A stretch of 64,000 nucleotides of DNA, taken from assembly GCF_013179285.1 (NCBI RefSeq), contig NZ_WVNW01000001.1, positions 186,001 to 250,000 of the forward strand. The letters run 5' to 3'. The notes beneath the pieces were generated by a model. That model was given only the letters and a program-made list of their open reading frames with translations, made no database searches and had not been told where the DNA came from. The DNA is from Roseobacter sp. HKCCD6576-2 (GTDB lineage Bacteria; Pseudomonadota; Alphaproteobacteria; Rhodobacterales; Rhodobacteraceae). How positions within the stretch are numbered: the first letter of the stretch is position 1; every line of letters starts with the position of its first letter. Of the stretch, positions 17,059 through 26,514 are shown piece after piece. The position numbers were made by a program, and so were the translations under genes.

Positions 17059-19621
17059 TGATGATACGGCCCGGCACAACGATGAGCTTTTTCGGGGCCC
17101 CGCCATTCAGGGCCTTGATCACAGCGTCATCCGCCAGCGCCAGCTTTTCAACCTCTTCCTTCGGCAAATCTTTGGCCACGATGATTTCCGAGCGACGTTT
17201 GCCGTTGATCTGAATCGGCAATGTCACGGTGTCATCAACCAACATCGCGTCATCGGCCTGTGGCCAAGGCGCATTGGCGATCAGCCCCTCACCACCTTGA
17301 TGCGACCAGATATCCTCGGCCAGATGCGGGGTCATCGGCGACATCAACTGCGCCAGAACCATGATCGCTTTGCGTTGCGCGGCATGGCTGGCTTTCGATT
17401 TGGTCAGCGTGTTGGTGAAAGCGTAAAGCTTCGCGATTGCTGCATTAAAGCCGAAACTTTCGACGCCCATGGTCACGTCATGGATCGTTCGATGCATCGC
17501 GCGGATCAGGTCTTCATCCCCCTCACCCGCCGCGCCCGGTTCCATCGCACCAATCCGGTCGCAGAGCATCCAGACGCGGTTGAGATGTTTGAACGCAGCC
17601 TCGGCCCCGGCCGCGGTCCATTCCACGTCGCGTTCGGGCGGCGAGTCGGAGAGCACAAACCAGCGGGCCGTGTCGGCGCCGTATTGGTCGATGATCGCCA
17701 CCGGGTCGACGACGTTTTTCTTCGATTTCGACATCTTGGCGGAGGGGATCACCTCGACAGTTTCGCCGGTCGCGCCCAGCTTCGCGCCCGACTCGGTTAT
17801 CTCTACATCTTCTGGGAAGTGATAGACCGGGCGGTCTTTCTCGTCGCGGGTGACATAGATCGCGTGGGTTACCATGCCTTGGGTAAAGAGCGCATCGAAG
17901 GGTTCGATGGCGCTCCCCGGCAAATGGCCGGTGATCTGCATCGCGCGGGCGAAGAAGCGGGAATAGAGCAGGTGCAGGATCGCGTGCTCAATACCGCCGA
18001 TATATTGGTCGACATTCATCCAATAGGCCGCGTCCTCGGCAGAGGTCGGCGTGGCCGCGTGAGGTGCAGTGAAGCGCGCAAAATACCATGACGAATCCAC
18101 GAACGTGTCCATCGTGTCGGTTTCGCGCTTTGCCGGTGCACCGCAAGACGGGCAGGGCACATCGCGCCAAGTTGGATGCCGATCGAGCGGGTTGCCCGGG
18201 ATGCTGATATCCACATCGCGGGGCAGTTCGACGGGCAGGTTCTCTTTCTTCTCGGGCACCACGCCGCAGCTCTCGCAATGCACGACCGGGATCGGACACC
18301 CCCAATAGCGCTGCCGCGAAAGCCCCCAATCGCGCAGGCGGAATTTGGTGACGCCCTGACCCACGCCATTGGCCTCGCAAAACGCGATGGCTGTGTCGAT
18401 TCCCTCTGTCCCGGTCTGCACCTCGTCGCCCGCGAAGCCTTTGACATAGCGGACCTTCTCGGGCTTGGGCGGAACATAGGCCTCGCCGCCTTCCTCGGGC
18501 CGGGTGAACCCAGCTTCGCCCTGAGCGGGCACATAGGTGGAGATCACATCCAGCCCGTATTTCCGCGCGAAATCCAAGTCGCGCTGGTCATGGGCGGGGC
18601 AGCCGAAAATCGCGCCGGTGCCGTAATCCATCAAGATGAAATTGGCGATATAGACCGGCAACTCCCAAGAGGTGTCAAACGGGTGGCGCACGGTGAGCCC
18701 GGTGTCGAAGCCTTTCTTCTCGGCCTTCTCCAAAGCTTCTTCCGATGTCCCTGTGGCACGACATTCGGCGCAGAAGGCCGCCACGTCTGCATTATGCGCC
18801 TCCAGCTCCTTGGCCAATGGATGATCAGGCGAGATGCCAATGAAGCTTGCCCCCATCAGCGTGTCGGGACGGGTCGTGTAGACCTCCACACGATCATGGC
18901 CACCAGCGCTCTCGGTCAGGCCGAAGGAGAATTGCAGCCCGCGGGATTTGCCGATCCAGTTGGCCTGCATCAACTTCACTTTGTCCGGCCAGTTGTCGAG
19001 CCCGTCCAGCGCGTCCAGCAGTTCCTCTGAGAAATCGCTGATCTTGAAGAACCATTGCGTCAACTCGCGGCGTTCGACCTCCGCGCCCGAGCGCCAGCCT
19101 TTGCCGTCGATTACCTGTTCATTGGCCAAGACGGTCATGTCCTCCGGGTCCCAATTGACCACGGCATTTTTCCGGTCGATCAGCCCGGCCTTCAGGAAAT
19201 CCAGGAACAGGGCCTGCTGCTGGCCGTAATATTCCGGGTCGCAGGTCGCAAACTCACGGGACCAGTCGATGGAGAGGCCCAGAGGTTTCATCTGCTCGCG
19301 CATCACCGCGATATTGTCATAGGTCCAATCGGCGGGGTGCCCGCCGGAGGCCATTGCCGCGTTTTCAGCCGGCATACCAAACGCGTCCCATCCCATTGGG
19401 TGCAGCACGTTGTGCCCGGTCGAGAGCTTATAGCGCGCGATGACATCGCCCATCGTGTAGTTGCGCACATGGCCGATATGAATCCGGCCAGACGGGTAGG
19501 GGAACATCTCAAGCACGTAATATTTTGGCTTGCCCCCCTCGCGGGTCGCGCGGAAGGTGCCAGCCTCGTTCCAGGCCTTTTGCCATTTCGGTTCCAACTC
19601 TGACGGTTGATAACGGGACAT
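17045..19621 (-). CDS. leuS: leucyl-tRNA synthetase
   Basis: 858 residues. Class I aminoacyl-tRNA synthetase charging tRNA-Leu. HIGH motif as HIGH at 48-51 after YPSGRI, KMSKS as AKMSKSKKN near 625, a large CP1 editing insertion (including [11 protein letters not shown]), and two Cys pairs (CESC, CPSC) in the zinc insertion region. Downstream genes lptE and holA overlap in tandem. A terminator for the upstream DUF3576 gene lies just before the start, so leuS likely has its own promoter in the short gap. Confidence 0.98.
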   Translation of the reverse strand: MSRYQPSELEPKWQKAWNEAGTFRATREGGKPKYYVLEMFPYPSGRIHIGHVRNYTMGDVIARYKLSTGHNVLHPMGWDAFGMPAENAAMASGGHPADWTYDNIAVMREQMKPLGLSIDWSREFATCDPEYYGQQQALFLDFLKAGLIDRKNAVVNWDPEDMTVLANEQVIDGKGWRSGAEVERRELTQWFFKISDFSEELLDALDGLDNWPDKVKLMQANWIGKSRGLQFSFGLTESAGGHDRVEVYTTRPDTLMGASFIGISPDHPLAKELEAHNADVAAFCAECRATGTSEEALEKAEKKGFDTGLTVRHPFDTSWELPVYIANFILMDYGTGAIFGCPAHDQRDLDFARKYGLDVISTYVPAQGEAGFTRPEEGGEAYVPPKPEKVRYVKGFAGDEVQTGTEGIDTAIAFCEANGVGQGVTKFRLRDWGLSRQRYWGCPIPVVHCESCGVVPEKKENLPVELPRDVDISIPGNPLDRHPTWRDVPCPSCGAPAKRETDTMDTFVDSSWYFARFTAPHAATPTSAEDAAYWMNVDQYIGGIEHAILHLLYSRFFARAMQITGHLPGSAIEPFDALFTQGMVTHAIYVTRDEKDRPVYHFPEDVEITESGAKLGATGETVEVIPSAKMSKSKKNVVDPVAIIDQYGADTARWFVLSDSPPERDVEWTAAGAEAAFKHLNRVWMLCDRIGAMEPGAAGEGDEDLIRAMHRTIHDVTMGVESFGFNAAIAKLYAFTNTLTKSKASHAAQRKAIMVLAQLMSPMTPHLAEDIWSHQGGEGLIANAPWPQADDAMLVDDTVTLPIQINGKRRSEIIVAKDLPKEEVEKLALADDAVIKALNGGAPKKLIVVPGRIINVVI

Positions 19622-19644
19622 CGGATTTCCTTAAGGTCGAACGC

Positions 19645-19670
19645 AAAAACGCCGGGCTGTGGACCCGGCG
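19645..19670 (-). terminator. Rho-independent terminator after the DUF3576 gene
   Basis: 7-bp GC stem (19650-19656 with 19664-19670, CGCCGGG/CCCGGCG) with a 7-base loop. On the minus strand it is followed by TTTTT (the A run at 19645-19649). It lies 30 bases past the DUF3576 stop and 24 bases before the leuS start. Confidence 0.85.
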
Positions 19671-19699
19671 CTGTGTTTAGGGGGAGTGTGCCGCAGGGT

Positions 19700-20215
19700 C
19701 TAGAGGTCGCCGTCGCGAATCCGTAGCTGACGCGCACGGGTGAGAATAGCGTCTTCAATCTGGCGCGCGGTTTCGCGGCTGACGGCACCGCCGCGGCTTT
19801 GCAGGGCGACACGCAGGCTGCGCGCATCCAGCGCGGGGTCATTCACGTAAACCGTGGCGCGATAGGCGCGGCCAGCACCTGGCGGGGTGCCGTAGCCAAA
19901 GACGATAACGCCTGAGAACGGATCAGCGGCTTCGATTGGCATGAAATCCAGGATCTCAAGCGACGCATTCCAGAGGTAACGGTTCACCTCGACGGTGACA
20001 TTCGGATCGGCGCTATTCTGGAAAAGATCAAAGATGGTGCGGCGATTCGGGTCGGGTATGGCCCCGGCCTCCACCAACTGCTCCCTGGTTTCTGGGCTCA
20101 TCTCATTATCCAGGCTGCCGGAGCCGAACAGCCCACCGCCTCGGCCCGAGCATGCTGCAACACTCAAAACCAGCAAAACCGCGCAGAAGGCTCTTGCCGT
20201 TCCCGAAAACATCAT
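19700..20215 (-). CDS. DUF3576 domain lipoprotein
   Basis: 171 residues from ATG 20215. The signal peptide ends in a lipobox SVAAC with acylated Cys22. The mature protein has a Gly-rich linker (GRGGGLFGSG) and a conserved DUF3576 domain from about residue 45 (RRTIFDLFQ, NRYLWNASLEILDFMPI, DPFSGVIVFGYGTP, QIEDAILTRARQLR). Probably an outer-membrane-associated lipoprotein of unknown function, common in alphaproteobacteria. The frame is open upstream but extension would place the lipobox internally. Own terminator follows; divergent from the porin gene. Confidence 0.8.
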   Translation of the reverse strand: MMFSGTARAFCAVLLVLSVAACSGRGGGLFGSGSLDNEMSPETREQLVEAGAIPDPNRRTIFDLFQNSADPNVTVEVNRYLWNASLEILDFMPIEAADPFSGVIVFGYGTPPGAGRAYRATVYVNDPALDARSLRVALQSRGGAVSRETARQIEDAILTRARQLRIRDGDL

Positions 20216-20401
20216 GCCCTGCTGCCTCTTTGTCGTAGAACTCTGTCCGCTTGGTATCTTAGCCCCTCTTGCGCGGCAAGAGGCATTGGTTTCCGGGCGC
20301 AAAACCGACTGTGGCAACTCTGCACCAGGCGGGCGGCAAGATCGCGGCATCTCTTTGGCCTTTCTTGCAATTCGAAGGGCGAAGAGAGAGGTAGGGGCAT
20401 A

Positions 20402-20427
20402 CTCAATTCGGAATTCCCCGTGTTGAG
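20402..20427 (+). promoter_or_regulatory. dyad in the porin leader region
   Basis: CTCAA (20402-20406) and TTGAG (20423-20427) form an inverted repeat that encloses a smaller dyad AATTC-G-GAATT (20405-20415). It lies 35-60 bases upstream of the porin ATG, within the 246-base divergent region shared with the DUF3576 gene. It could be an operator or an mRNA 5' stem; nothing else in the gap is recognisable. Confidence 0.3.
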
Positions 20428-20461
20428 GTGCACCTTATTCTAAGAATACGAGGGAAAAACC

Positions 20462-21448
20462 ATGAAAAAGGTTCTCTTCGCTACCACGGCACTGGTTGCC
20501 TCGGCTGGCGTAGCAGCTGCCCAAGGCGTGACGCTCAGCGGCTCGGCCGAAATGGGTATCTATGGCGGCGACGGTGTCGAAACCCAGTTCTTCCAGGATC
20601 TGGACGTTACGTTCACCATGTCCGGCACCACCGACAACGGCCTGACCTTCGGCGCAAGCGTCGATCTCGATGAGTCCGATGGCTCCGGTACCTTCGCTGA
20701 CGGCGACACGCGCGGTGCCTCTGGCGCGTTCGATCCTAATGATGACGGTGGTACCACCATCTTCATCTCCGGCAACTTCGGTACGGTTACCATGGGTGAC
20801 ACCGACGGTGCTCTGGACTGGGCTCTGACTGAGGCCGGTAACGTTGGCAACCCAGGTTCGATCAACGATGCAGAAACCGAGCATGCTGGTTACTTGGGTG
20901 CGTACGGTGACGGCGCGTTTGATGGCCAGATTCTGCGTTACGACAACACCTTTGGTGATTTCGGCGTCGCGGTATCGGTTGAGCAAGCTGGCGATGCAGA
21001 CTCCGGTGTCGTTCCCGCTGGCGCGTCTGACGGCTCCGCAGCTATCGGTTTCCGCTATGGCACCGACTTGGGTGGCGTTGAGCTTAACCTCGGCTTGGGT
21101 TATCAGACCAGCGACATCGGAGGTGTTGACCAGAACATCGTCGGTGTGAGCATCGCTGCTGTATTTGCAGGCGGGTTTGAAGCAGGCATCCAGTATAGCG
21201 ACTGGGAAGACCGCGGGGGCACCGTTGGGAACGATGACGACCATATCGGCATCGGTGTCGGCTACTCCTTCGACGCGTTCTCGATTCACGCCAACTGGGG
21301 TGAATTTGACAGCGGCAACTCGGGTTACGGGATCGCAGCAGCCTATGATCTGGGCGGCGGTGCTGGCATCCACCTCGGTTACGGCAACAGCGAAACCGGC
21401 GGTGTTGACTCCGACTCTTGGTCGCTCGGCGTTGCAATGTCCTTCTAA
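20462..21448 (+). CDS. Rhodobacter-type outer-membrane porin
   Basis: 328 residues. Clear signal peptide MKKVLFATTALVASAGVAAA with cleavage before Gln. The mature protein is an acidic, Gly/Asp-rich 16-strand beta-barrel of the Gram-negative porin type: VTLSGSAEMGIYGG at the start, repeated amphipathic strands, and a C-terminal strand WSLGVAMSF ending in Phe, the BAM-recognition signal. Strong GAGGG site upstream and a strong terminator downstream fit a highly expressed single gene. A general diffusion porin is the likely role. Confidence 0.93.
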   Translation: MKKVLFATTALVASAGVAAAQGVTLSGSAEMGIYGGDGVETQFFQDLDVTFTMSGTTDNGLTFGASVDLDESDGSGTFADGDTRGASGAFDPNDDGGTTIFISGNFGTVTMGDTDGALDWALTEAGNVGNPGSINDAETEHAGYLGAYGDGAFDGQILRYDNTFGDFGVAVSVEQAGDADSGVVPAGASDGSAAIGFRYGTDLGGVELNLGLGYQTSDIGGVDQNIVGVSIAAVFAGGFEAGIQYSDWEDRGGTVGNDDDHIGIGVGYSFDAFSIHANWGEFDSGNSGYGIAAAYDLGGGAGIHLGYGNSETGGVDSDSWSLGVAMSF

Positions 21449-21472
21449 TCCGAACGGATTATTTGGTAAGGG

Positions 21473-21498
21473 AAGAGCGGGCTTTGGCCCGCTCTTTT
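21473..21498 (+). terminator. Rho-independent terminator of the porin gene
   Basis: Perfect 10-bp stem (21473-21482 with 21487-21496, AAGAGCGGGC arm) closed by a TTTG loop and followed by TTTCTGTTT. Located 25 bases after the porin stop. Confidence 0.92.
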
Positions 21499-21515
21499 CT
21501 GTTTGGGGATCGCGC

Positions 21516-22175
21516 ATGTCACTTTCCGATATCACGGAAGCTATTTCGGTTGCTGAAGCCAAGGCGGGCCGTGTGCCTGGATCGGTGCGACTGATCGCGG
21601 TGTCGAAAGTGCAACCGGAAGATCGGGTCGCAGATGTGTTGCGCCAGGGGCATAGGCTTTTCGGTGAAAACCGGGTGCAGGAGGCCGCCTGGCGCTGGCC
21701 ACCGTTTCAAGCGCAATACCCTGATATCTCTCTCCATCTGATCGGCCCGTTGCAGACCAACAAGGCGCGCCAAGCCGTTGAGATGTTCGACGCGATCCAC
21801 ACGCTCGACCGGCCGAAATTGGCGCGTCGCTTCGCGGATCTCGCGCAAGAGCGCGGCGCGTCGCCTGAGCTTCTGATCCAGGTCAACACCGGCGAAGAGC
21901 CGCAAAAGGGGGGCATTCTCCCTGCGGAAACCGATGCTTTTGTTGCCGAGGCGCGGGCTTTGGACCTGCCCGTCACCGGGCTGATGTGCATCCCGCCGAT
22001 TGAGGAAGAGGCCAGCCTGCATTTCGCCCTTTTGGCCAAGCTGGCCGAGCGCAATGGTTTGCCGGAACTCAGCATGGGCATGAGCGCCGATTTCGAGAAG
22101 GCGATTGCGTTTGGCGCGACCTATATCCGCGTCGGCTCGGCGATATTCGGGGAGCGGGTCGCGCCGCAGACTTGA
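21516..22175 (+). CDS. yggS: YggS family PLP-binding protein (PLP homeostasis)
   Basis: 219 residues. Alanine-racemase-like TIM-barrel protein (PLPBP/YggS/ProSC) that binds pyridoxal phosphate and keeps PLP and amino-acid pools balanced; no enzymatic activity is known. Schiff-base Lys31 is in AVSKVQ; then FGENRVQE, HLIGPLQTNK, LIQVNTGEEPQKGG and the C-terminal SMGMSADFEKAI and IRVGSAIFG phosphate-binding motifs. ATG 21516 has GGGGA six bases upstream and starts just beyond the porin terminator. Confidence 0.95.
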   Translation: MSLSDITEAISVAEAKAGRVPGSVRLIAVSKVQPEDRVADVLRQGHRLFGENRVQEAAWRWPPFQAQYPDISLHLIGPLQTNKARQAVEMFDAIHTLDRPKLARRFADLAQERGASPELLIQVNTGEEPQKGGILPAETDAFVAEARALDLPVTGLMCIPPIEEEASLHFALLAKLAERNGLPELSMGMSADFEKAIAFGATYIRVGSAIFGERVAPQT

Positions 22176-22229
22176 TTGCCCGTACATCTCCGCCGCATGC
22201 TGACCGCATCCAACTTTTGGGAGGCGGCT

Positions 22230-22619
22230 ATGAAAACCCTCACGATCTCGGTTCTTGCATTGGCTTTGTCCGCGACGGCGGCTTTGGCAGAGTTTCGGCT
22301 TTCCTTCGAGTGGGGGGATATCCCGCTTTGCACCACGGGCCGGCCGAATACGGTTGGCAACCCGGCGTTCACGTTGCGCGATGTGCCGGCTGGGACCGAG
22401 ACGATTGAATTTCGCCTCGTTGATTTGGATGTGCCGTCCTACAACCACGGTGGTGGACGGCTCAGGATCAGCGGCAGCGGTACGGTGCCCGAAGGCCTTT
22501 TCACCTACCGCAGTCCATGCCCGCCGGGTGAAGTTCATACCTATGAATGGCAAGCAACCGCCCGTGCTGGCCGCCAAGTCTTGGGCGTTGCAACGGCACA
22601 GAGGCGCTACCCCGAATAA
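22230..22619 (+). CDS. miniature secreted PEBP-like (YbhB/YbcL-related) protein
   Basis: 129 residues with signal peptide MKTLTISVLALALSATAALA. The mature part (about 109 residues) is shorter than normal PEBP/YbhB proteins (about 150-180) but keeps their landmarks: NPAFTLRDVPAGT, DLDVPSYNH (compare the DPDAP and His region), and SPCPPGEVHTYEW (compare GPxPPxxxHxY). Two cysteines (in LCTTG and SPCPP) could form a disulfide. GGGAGG precedes the ATG at 22230. The call as a PEBP relative is my reading of motifs; function, perhaps ligand or lipid binding in the periplasm, is unknown. Convergent with the L,D-transpeptidase-like gene. Confidence 0.6.
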   Translation: MKTLTISVLALALSATAALAEFRLSFEWGDIPLCTTGRPNTVGNPAFTLRDVPAGTETIEFRLVDLDVPSYNHGGGRLRISGSGTVPEGLFTYRSPCPPGEVHTYEWQATARAGRQVLGVATAQRRYPE

Positions 22620-22621
22620 GT

Positions 22622-23119
22622 TCAGGTCGGAACATGGAGTTTCGTGCCCGGCGCGATCCGCCTTGTGATCCCATGTAGATCGGCGCGGTCAAACGCGATG
22701 CATCCTTCGGTTGGGAAGCCCGGCCGCCGCCATTGATGCAGAAAGATCGCCGACCCTCGGCCGGATGTCGCATCTGGCCAATTCCAATCGGTCAGCAAGA
22801 TCAGATCGTAGAGCGGATCGGCACGGCAGAGGCGTTCGTGGCTATGAGCATATGGCGCGCGAACCATTAGGTTATAAGCCGCATCCGCGGGATCATCAGA
22901 CCATAGATCGCGCGGGCTAATCGGCAGGGCCCATTCGCAAGGTCGCTCGATCCGGTCCGCCCGATAGAGGCAGCCGACGATCCGATGACCCCCCGCCGGG
23001 GTCGCACCATCGCCTTCACGTTTCTCGTCCCTGACCCCGCCACGCCCGATGGAACAGGGAAACACCCGGTTCTGAAACCGGATGCCCATCGGGGTCAGCA
23101 CCAGATCCTCCGGTGTCAC
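22622..23119 (-). CDS. YkuD-type L,D-transpeptidase catalytic domain protein
   Basis: 165 residues containing little more than the YkuD domain. The catalytic pattern is visible: His128 in FLHQW and nucleophilic Cys140 in TEGCIAF, with an upstream [10 protein letters not shown] strand typical of the fold. L,D-transpeptidases cross-link peptidoglycan through meso-DAP or attach lipoproteins. No signal peptide or membrane anchor is seen on the N-terminus ([10 protein letters not shown]), which is odd for a periplasmic enzyme. The ATG overlaps the ribA stop (ATGA), so it is translated with ribA. Confidence 0.82.
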   Translation of the reverse strand: MTPEDLVLTPMGIRFQNRVFPCSIGRGGVRDEKREGDGATPAGGHRIVGCLYRADRIERPCEWALPISPRDLWSDDPADAAYNLMVRAPYAHSHERLCRADPLYDLILLTDWNWPDATSGRGSAIFLHQWRRPGFPTEGCIAFDRADLHGITRRIAPGTKLHVPT

Positions 23120-24210
23120 AAGAGATGCCCCGACTTCGCGGCCTTGGTCGCCAGATAATGCGCGTTGTGGCGGTTGGTGCCGGTGATCAGCGGGACACGT
23201 TCGGTGACCTCAATGCCCATCTCGGTCATGATTTCAACTTTGCGCGGGTTGTTGGTCATCAGGCGGACGGCACCAAACCCCATGCGTTTCAGCAGATCCG
23301 CACCGAGGCGAAAGTCGCGTTCATCGTCCTCAAAACCCAGCCGGTGATTGGCCTCGACCGTGTCAAACCCTTGATCTTGCAGGGAATAGGCGCGCATTTT
23401 ATTGGCCAACCCAATCCCGCGACCTTCCTGGTTGAGATAGAGCAAGACGCCGGCACCGGCTTTGCCCATCTCGGCCAGAGCTGTGTGAAGCTGCGGCCCG
23501 CAATCGCATTTCAGCGAGCCCAAAACGTCGCCGGTGAAGCAGGCCGAATGAATGCGCGCCAGAACTGGTGTCTCCCGGTCGGGGCGGCCAATTTCGATTG
23601 CGTAATGTTCAATGCCGCCATTATCGGGTCGGAAGATATGCAACCGGCCTGCCTCAGCGGCCTCCATCGGCAGGCGCGCGGCGGCAACGGGATGCAGCGG
23701 GTGATGGGCGGCCAAATCCTTCTGCGCATCACGGGCCATCAGACAAGTCAGCCCAGCCTCAGTGGCCAATTTGCGTGCGTTCTCTACGGTACTGGTCAGA
23801 ACGGCTGGCAAAAGCTGTGCCGATTTTGCCAGCAGCAATGCCAAGCGATGAAGCCCGGCCTCTCCCGTGCGGAGGCTTTGCAACGGGCCCTTCATCGGCG
23901 CCTGCAGATCATAGGCCGGGTCCGCAATCGCATTTAGCCAGGCCGTATCCGCGTCGCTTGGCAACACAAGCCGCGCCAGATCCCCGTCATAGGCACGCGC
24001 TTTCAAAGTCTCCGCCCGCCATGCGGTAATCGCGACACTTACTTCACCGCCCAATCCGCAGATATCTGCGAGCCGCGCCGCGCTCACCCGCTCAGCGGCG
24101 AGGACCATGATGCCAGCACCAGCCTCATCGGCCAAAACCACGGGCACACCGACACGAAGATCGGCGCGGGCACGGGCGACAAGTTCGGTGGACGAGGGGA
24201 TCAGGCTCAT
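23116..24210 (-). CDS. ribA: GTP cyclohydrolase II with degenerate RibB-like N-terminal domain
   Basis: 364 residues. First step of riboflavin synthesis, GTP to 2,5-diamino-6-ribosylamino-pyrimidinone phosphate. The C-terminal domain (about 185-364) has the zinc ligands Cys224-x10-Cys235-x-Cys237 ([15 protein letters not shown]), [12 protein letters not shown] (about 259-270) and [10 protein letters not shown]. Residues 1-170 ([26 protein letters not shown]) look like the 3,4-dihydroxy-2-butanone-4-phosphate synthase fold but lack its DDEDREN acidic motif, so that activity is probably lost. Classic bifunctional RibBA is the other possibility, and I think it unlikely. Confidence 0.93.
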   Translation of the reverse strand: MSLIPSSTELVARARADLRVGVPVVLADEAGAGIMVLAAERVSAARLADICGLGGEVSVAITAWRAETLKARAYDGDLARLVLPSDADTAWLNAIADPAYDLQAPMKGPLQSLRTGEAGLHRLALLLAKSAQLLPAVLTSTVENARKLATEAGLTCLMARDAQKDLAAHHPLHPVAAARLPMEAAEAGRLHIFRPDNGGIEHYAIEIGRPDRETPVLARIHSACFTGDVLGSLKCDCGPQLHTALAEMGKAGAGVLLYLNQEGRGIGLANKMRAYSLQDQGFDTVEANHRLGFEDDERDFRLGADLLKRMGFGAVRLMTNNPRKVEIMTEMGIEVTERVPLITGTNRHNAHYLATKAAKSGHLL

Positions 24211-24379
24211 AGTCTCTCACATAAGCGCGGGGCTCAGACCCGTTCCTTACCCGCTACAGAAGGAATTTGAAACATTCCCTCCCGGCCTGACACGGCTGCG
24301 TGAGGTTTTTTTCGACCACCTTGCCAACAGCGTGAGTGAGGCGCATGTCGGGGACCAGAAACAGGAACGAGGTAGACCC

Positions 24380-25066
24380 ATGGCCACTTTGCGAAAGATT
24401 CTGCTGGTCGACGATGACGAAGATTTGCGCGAGGCGCTGTCGGAACAGCTGGTGATGACCGAAGAGTTTGACGTGTTCGAAGCCGGTAACGGCACCGGCG
24501 CGATGGAGCGCGCGAAAGAAGCGATCTATGATTTGGTGATCCTCGATGTGGGTCTGCCCGATACCGATGGGCGCGAGCTTTGCCGTTTGCTCCGTAAGCA
24601 AGGGGTGAAATGCCCGATCCTGATGCTGACCGGTCATGACAGTGATGCCGACACGATTCTGGGCCTCGACGCTGGTGCCAATGACTACGTCAGCAAGCCA
24701 TTTAAGTTCCCGGTGCTCTTGGCGCGTATCCGTGCCCAGCTCCGCCAGCACGAACAGTCCGAAGACGCCGTGTTCCAGCTTGGACCCTATACGTTCAAGC
24801 CCGCGATGAAGCTCTTGGAGACCGAGGACAACAAGAAAATCCGCCTGACCGAAAAAGAGACGAACATCCTGAAGTTCCTCTACCGCGCTCAGGATGGTGT
24901 TGTGGCCCGCGATATTCTTCTACACGAAGTCTGGGGTTACAATGCCGGTGTCACCACGCACACGCTTGAGACCCATATCTATCGCTTGCGGCAAAAAATC
25001 GAGCCAGATCCGTCAAATGCGCGGCTTTTGGTTACCGAAAGCGGCGGCTATCGGCTGGTCTCGTGA
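24380..25066 (+). CDS. OmpR-family response regulator, CenR-like
   Basis: 228 residues. Receiver domain 1-120 with acidic pocket Asp11-Asp13, phosphoacceptor Asp56 in VILDVGLP, the Thr switch in MLTGHD, and Lys106 in SKPFKF. C-terminal winged helix from about 130 (LTEKETNILKFLY, then THTLETHIYRLRQKIEPD). The ATG at 24380 has GAGGTAGACCC upstream. Resembles CenR, the envelope and division regulator essential in Rhodobacter and Caulobacter; this assignment is from memory of the family and needs a tree. No histidine kinase lies next to it, as is usual for CenR. Confidence 0.85.
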   Translation: MATLRKILLVDDDEDLREALSEQLVMTEEFDVFEAGNGTGAMERAKEAIYDLVILDVGLPDTDGRELCRLLRKQGVKCPILMLTGHDSDADTILGLDAGANDYVSKPFKFPVLLARIRAQLRQHEQSEDAVFQLGPYTFKPAMKLLETEDNKKIRLTEKETNILKFLYRAQDGVVARDILLHEVWGYNAGVTTHTLETHIYRLRQKIEPDPSNARLLVTESGGYRLVS

Positions 25067-25149
25067 CGACCGCCTGGCGGTATTGATCGAAATCAAAGTG
25101 CAACTTTTGGTTGCGCCGTAGAACAGGTTTATTACCTCCCTGTTGGACT

Positions 25150-25182
25150 GGCCCGGACCCTCGCGTCCGGGCCTCTTTTTTT
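25150..25182 (+). terminator. Rho-independent terminator of the response regulator gene
   Basis: 9-bp GC-rich stem (25150-25158 with 25165-25173, GGCCCGGAC arm), 6-base loop, then TCTTTTTTT. It ends on the stop codon of the convergent MFS gene, whose transcripts would pass it in reverse with an A tract before the stem. Confidence 0.93.
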
Positions 25183-26432
25183 CACGTCCGGGGCAGGCGC
25201 AGGCAGCAGAGACCGTAAAGAAACATCAGCCCCAGGCCGCCTGAGACGCCGAGGTAAAGCACCCGCAGGGCAAGCTCCCGGCCCATTTCCGGCTCGGCCC
25301 ATGCCATGAACGCTCCGCCCGCCAGGGCACCGAGGGGCATCATGCCCCATCCGAAGAACCGATAGATGCTGTTGACCCGTCCAAGCAGAAGGTCGGCCAC
25401 GACCCTTTGGCGGTAAGAGACGGTGACCACATTCCAGAGCATGCCGAAGAGGATCCCTGCAAAAAGCGCGGCACCCACGACCAACGCGGACGACGTGAGA
25501 TAGAGCAAGGAGAACGGCAGGGCCATGCCGAAGAGGGCGAGGATCACGCTTTGCTGCGGACCGAGGCGCGCGGCGATCCAAGGGCCGCAGAGCCCCCCTG
25601 TGACGCCGCCCGCCGCTCCGGCGGTGAGCAGGATGCCGTAGCCCACGGCCTCTAGCGCGAGGATATCCTGTGCAAAGAGCACCAGATAGGTCATCGCGGC
25701 CAGTGAGAGAGCATTCATCAGCCCAAGCATGATGGCAAGTTGTAAGAGAACGCCATGCTGCTTGATCCACTTCGCACCTTCGATCAGCTCTACCCAGAAC
25801 CCGGCGGGCAGACCCCGGTTGAGGCGCGGTGGAAAAGCTATGGCCCAGACGGCGAAGGCGGCCAAGGCGAAGCCGATCGCTTCAAAAAGGAAGGGGGCGG
25901 GCACGGCCAGCGCGATCAGCAGACCGGCAAGCGGCGGGCCGACAAAGCTCCCCATAATCTGCTCGATGCTCCAGATCTGGCCATTCGCGGTTTCCAGGTC
26001 GCGCTTTTCCACGAGGGACGGCAGAGCCGTTTGTGCCGCATTGTCACGGACGACTTCCGCCGCGCCCATCAGGAACGCGAGGCCCGCCAGTGCCGCGATC
26101 ATCCAAGTCGCGTTTTCGCCCGCAGGCAGCGGCGGCCCGGCGGCAATCAGCGCCACCACGCCAAAGGCCAGCCCCATCCGCACCAAGTCCGCGCGCACCA
26201 TCAACCGTTGCCGGTCCGCCCGGTCGGTGATGACCCCGACAGGTAACGAGAGCAGGAACCACGGCAGCCGGGTGGCAAAGGCCACAAGGGCAAGATCGAA
26301 CGGGTTTGTCGAAATCAACGTGGCCAGCCAAGGAAAGGCCAGAGCGCCCACCCCGTCACTGAGATTGGAGGCGCCCGCGCCGGAGAAAAGCAGGCGGTAG
26401 TTCCGGTTCTGTTTCAGAAGGAGCCACGCCAT
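25182..26432 (-). CDS. MFS transporter, EntS/MFS_3-like exporter
   Basis: 416 residues with about 12 hydrophobic helices. Between TM2 and TM3 it has the motif GVITDRADRQRLM (about 59-71), the MFS motif A equivalent (G-x3-D-R-x-R/DR-x-R). Similar in layout to the EntS-type exporters, so efflux of a small molecule (siderophore, drug or metabolite) is plausible but not shown. Start at ATG 26432 with AAGGTGGG upstream; longer frames to 26684 are antisense to the xth gene and rejected. Divergent from xth. Confidence 0.85.
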   Translation of the reverse strand: MAWLLLKQNRNYRLLFSGAGASNLSDGVGALAFPWLATLISTNPFDLALVAFATRLPWFLLSLPVGVITDRADRQRLMVRADLVRMGLAFGVVALIAAGPPLPAGENATWMIAALAGLAFLMGAAEVVRDNAAQTALPSLVEKRDLETANGQIWSIEQIMGSFVGPPLAGLLIALAVPAPFLFEAIGFALAAFAVWAIAFPPRLNRGLPAGFWVELIEGAKWIKQHGVLLQLAIMLGLMNALSLAAMTYLVLFAQDILALEAVGYGILLTAGAAGGVTGGLCGPWIAARLGPQQSVILALFGMALPFSLLYLTSSALVVGAALFAGILFGMLWNVVTVSYRQRVVADLLLGRVNSIYRFFGWGMMPLGALAGGAFMAWAEPEMGRELALRVLYLGVSGGLGLMFLYGLCCLRLPRT

Positions 26433-26514
26433 CACGCCCACCTTTCGGACATTTGCAAAGCCCGACGCTGGCACGTAAACCGAAGCGGCACAACACGGGG
26501 ATCGGGACCGCATC

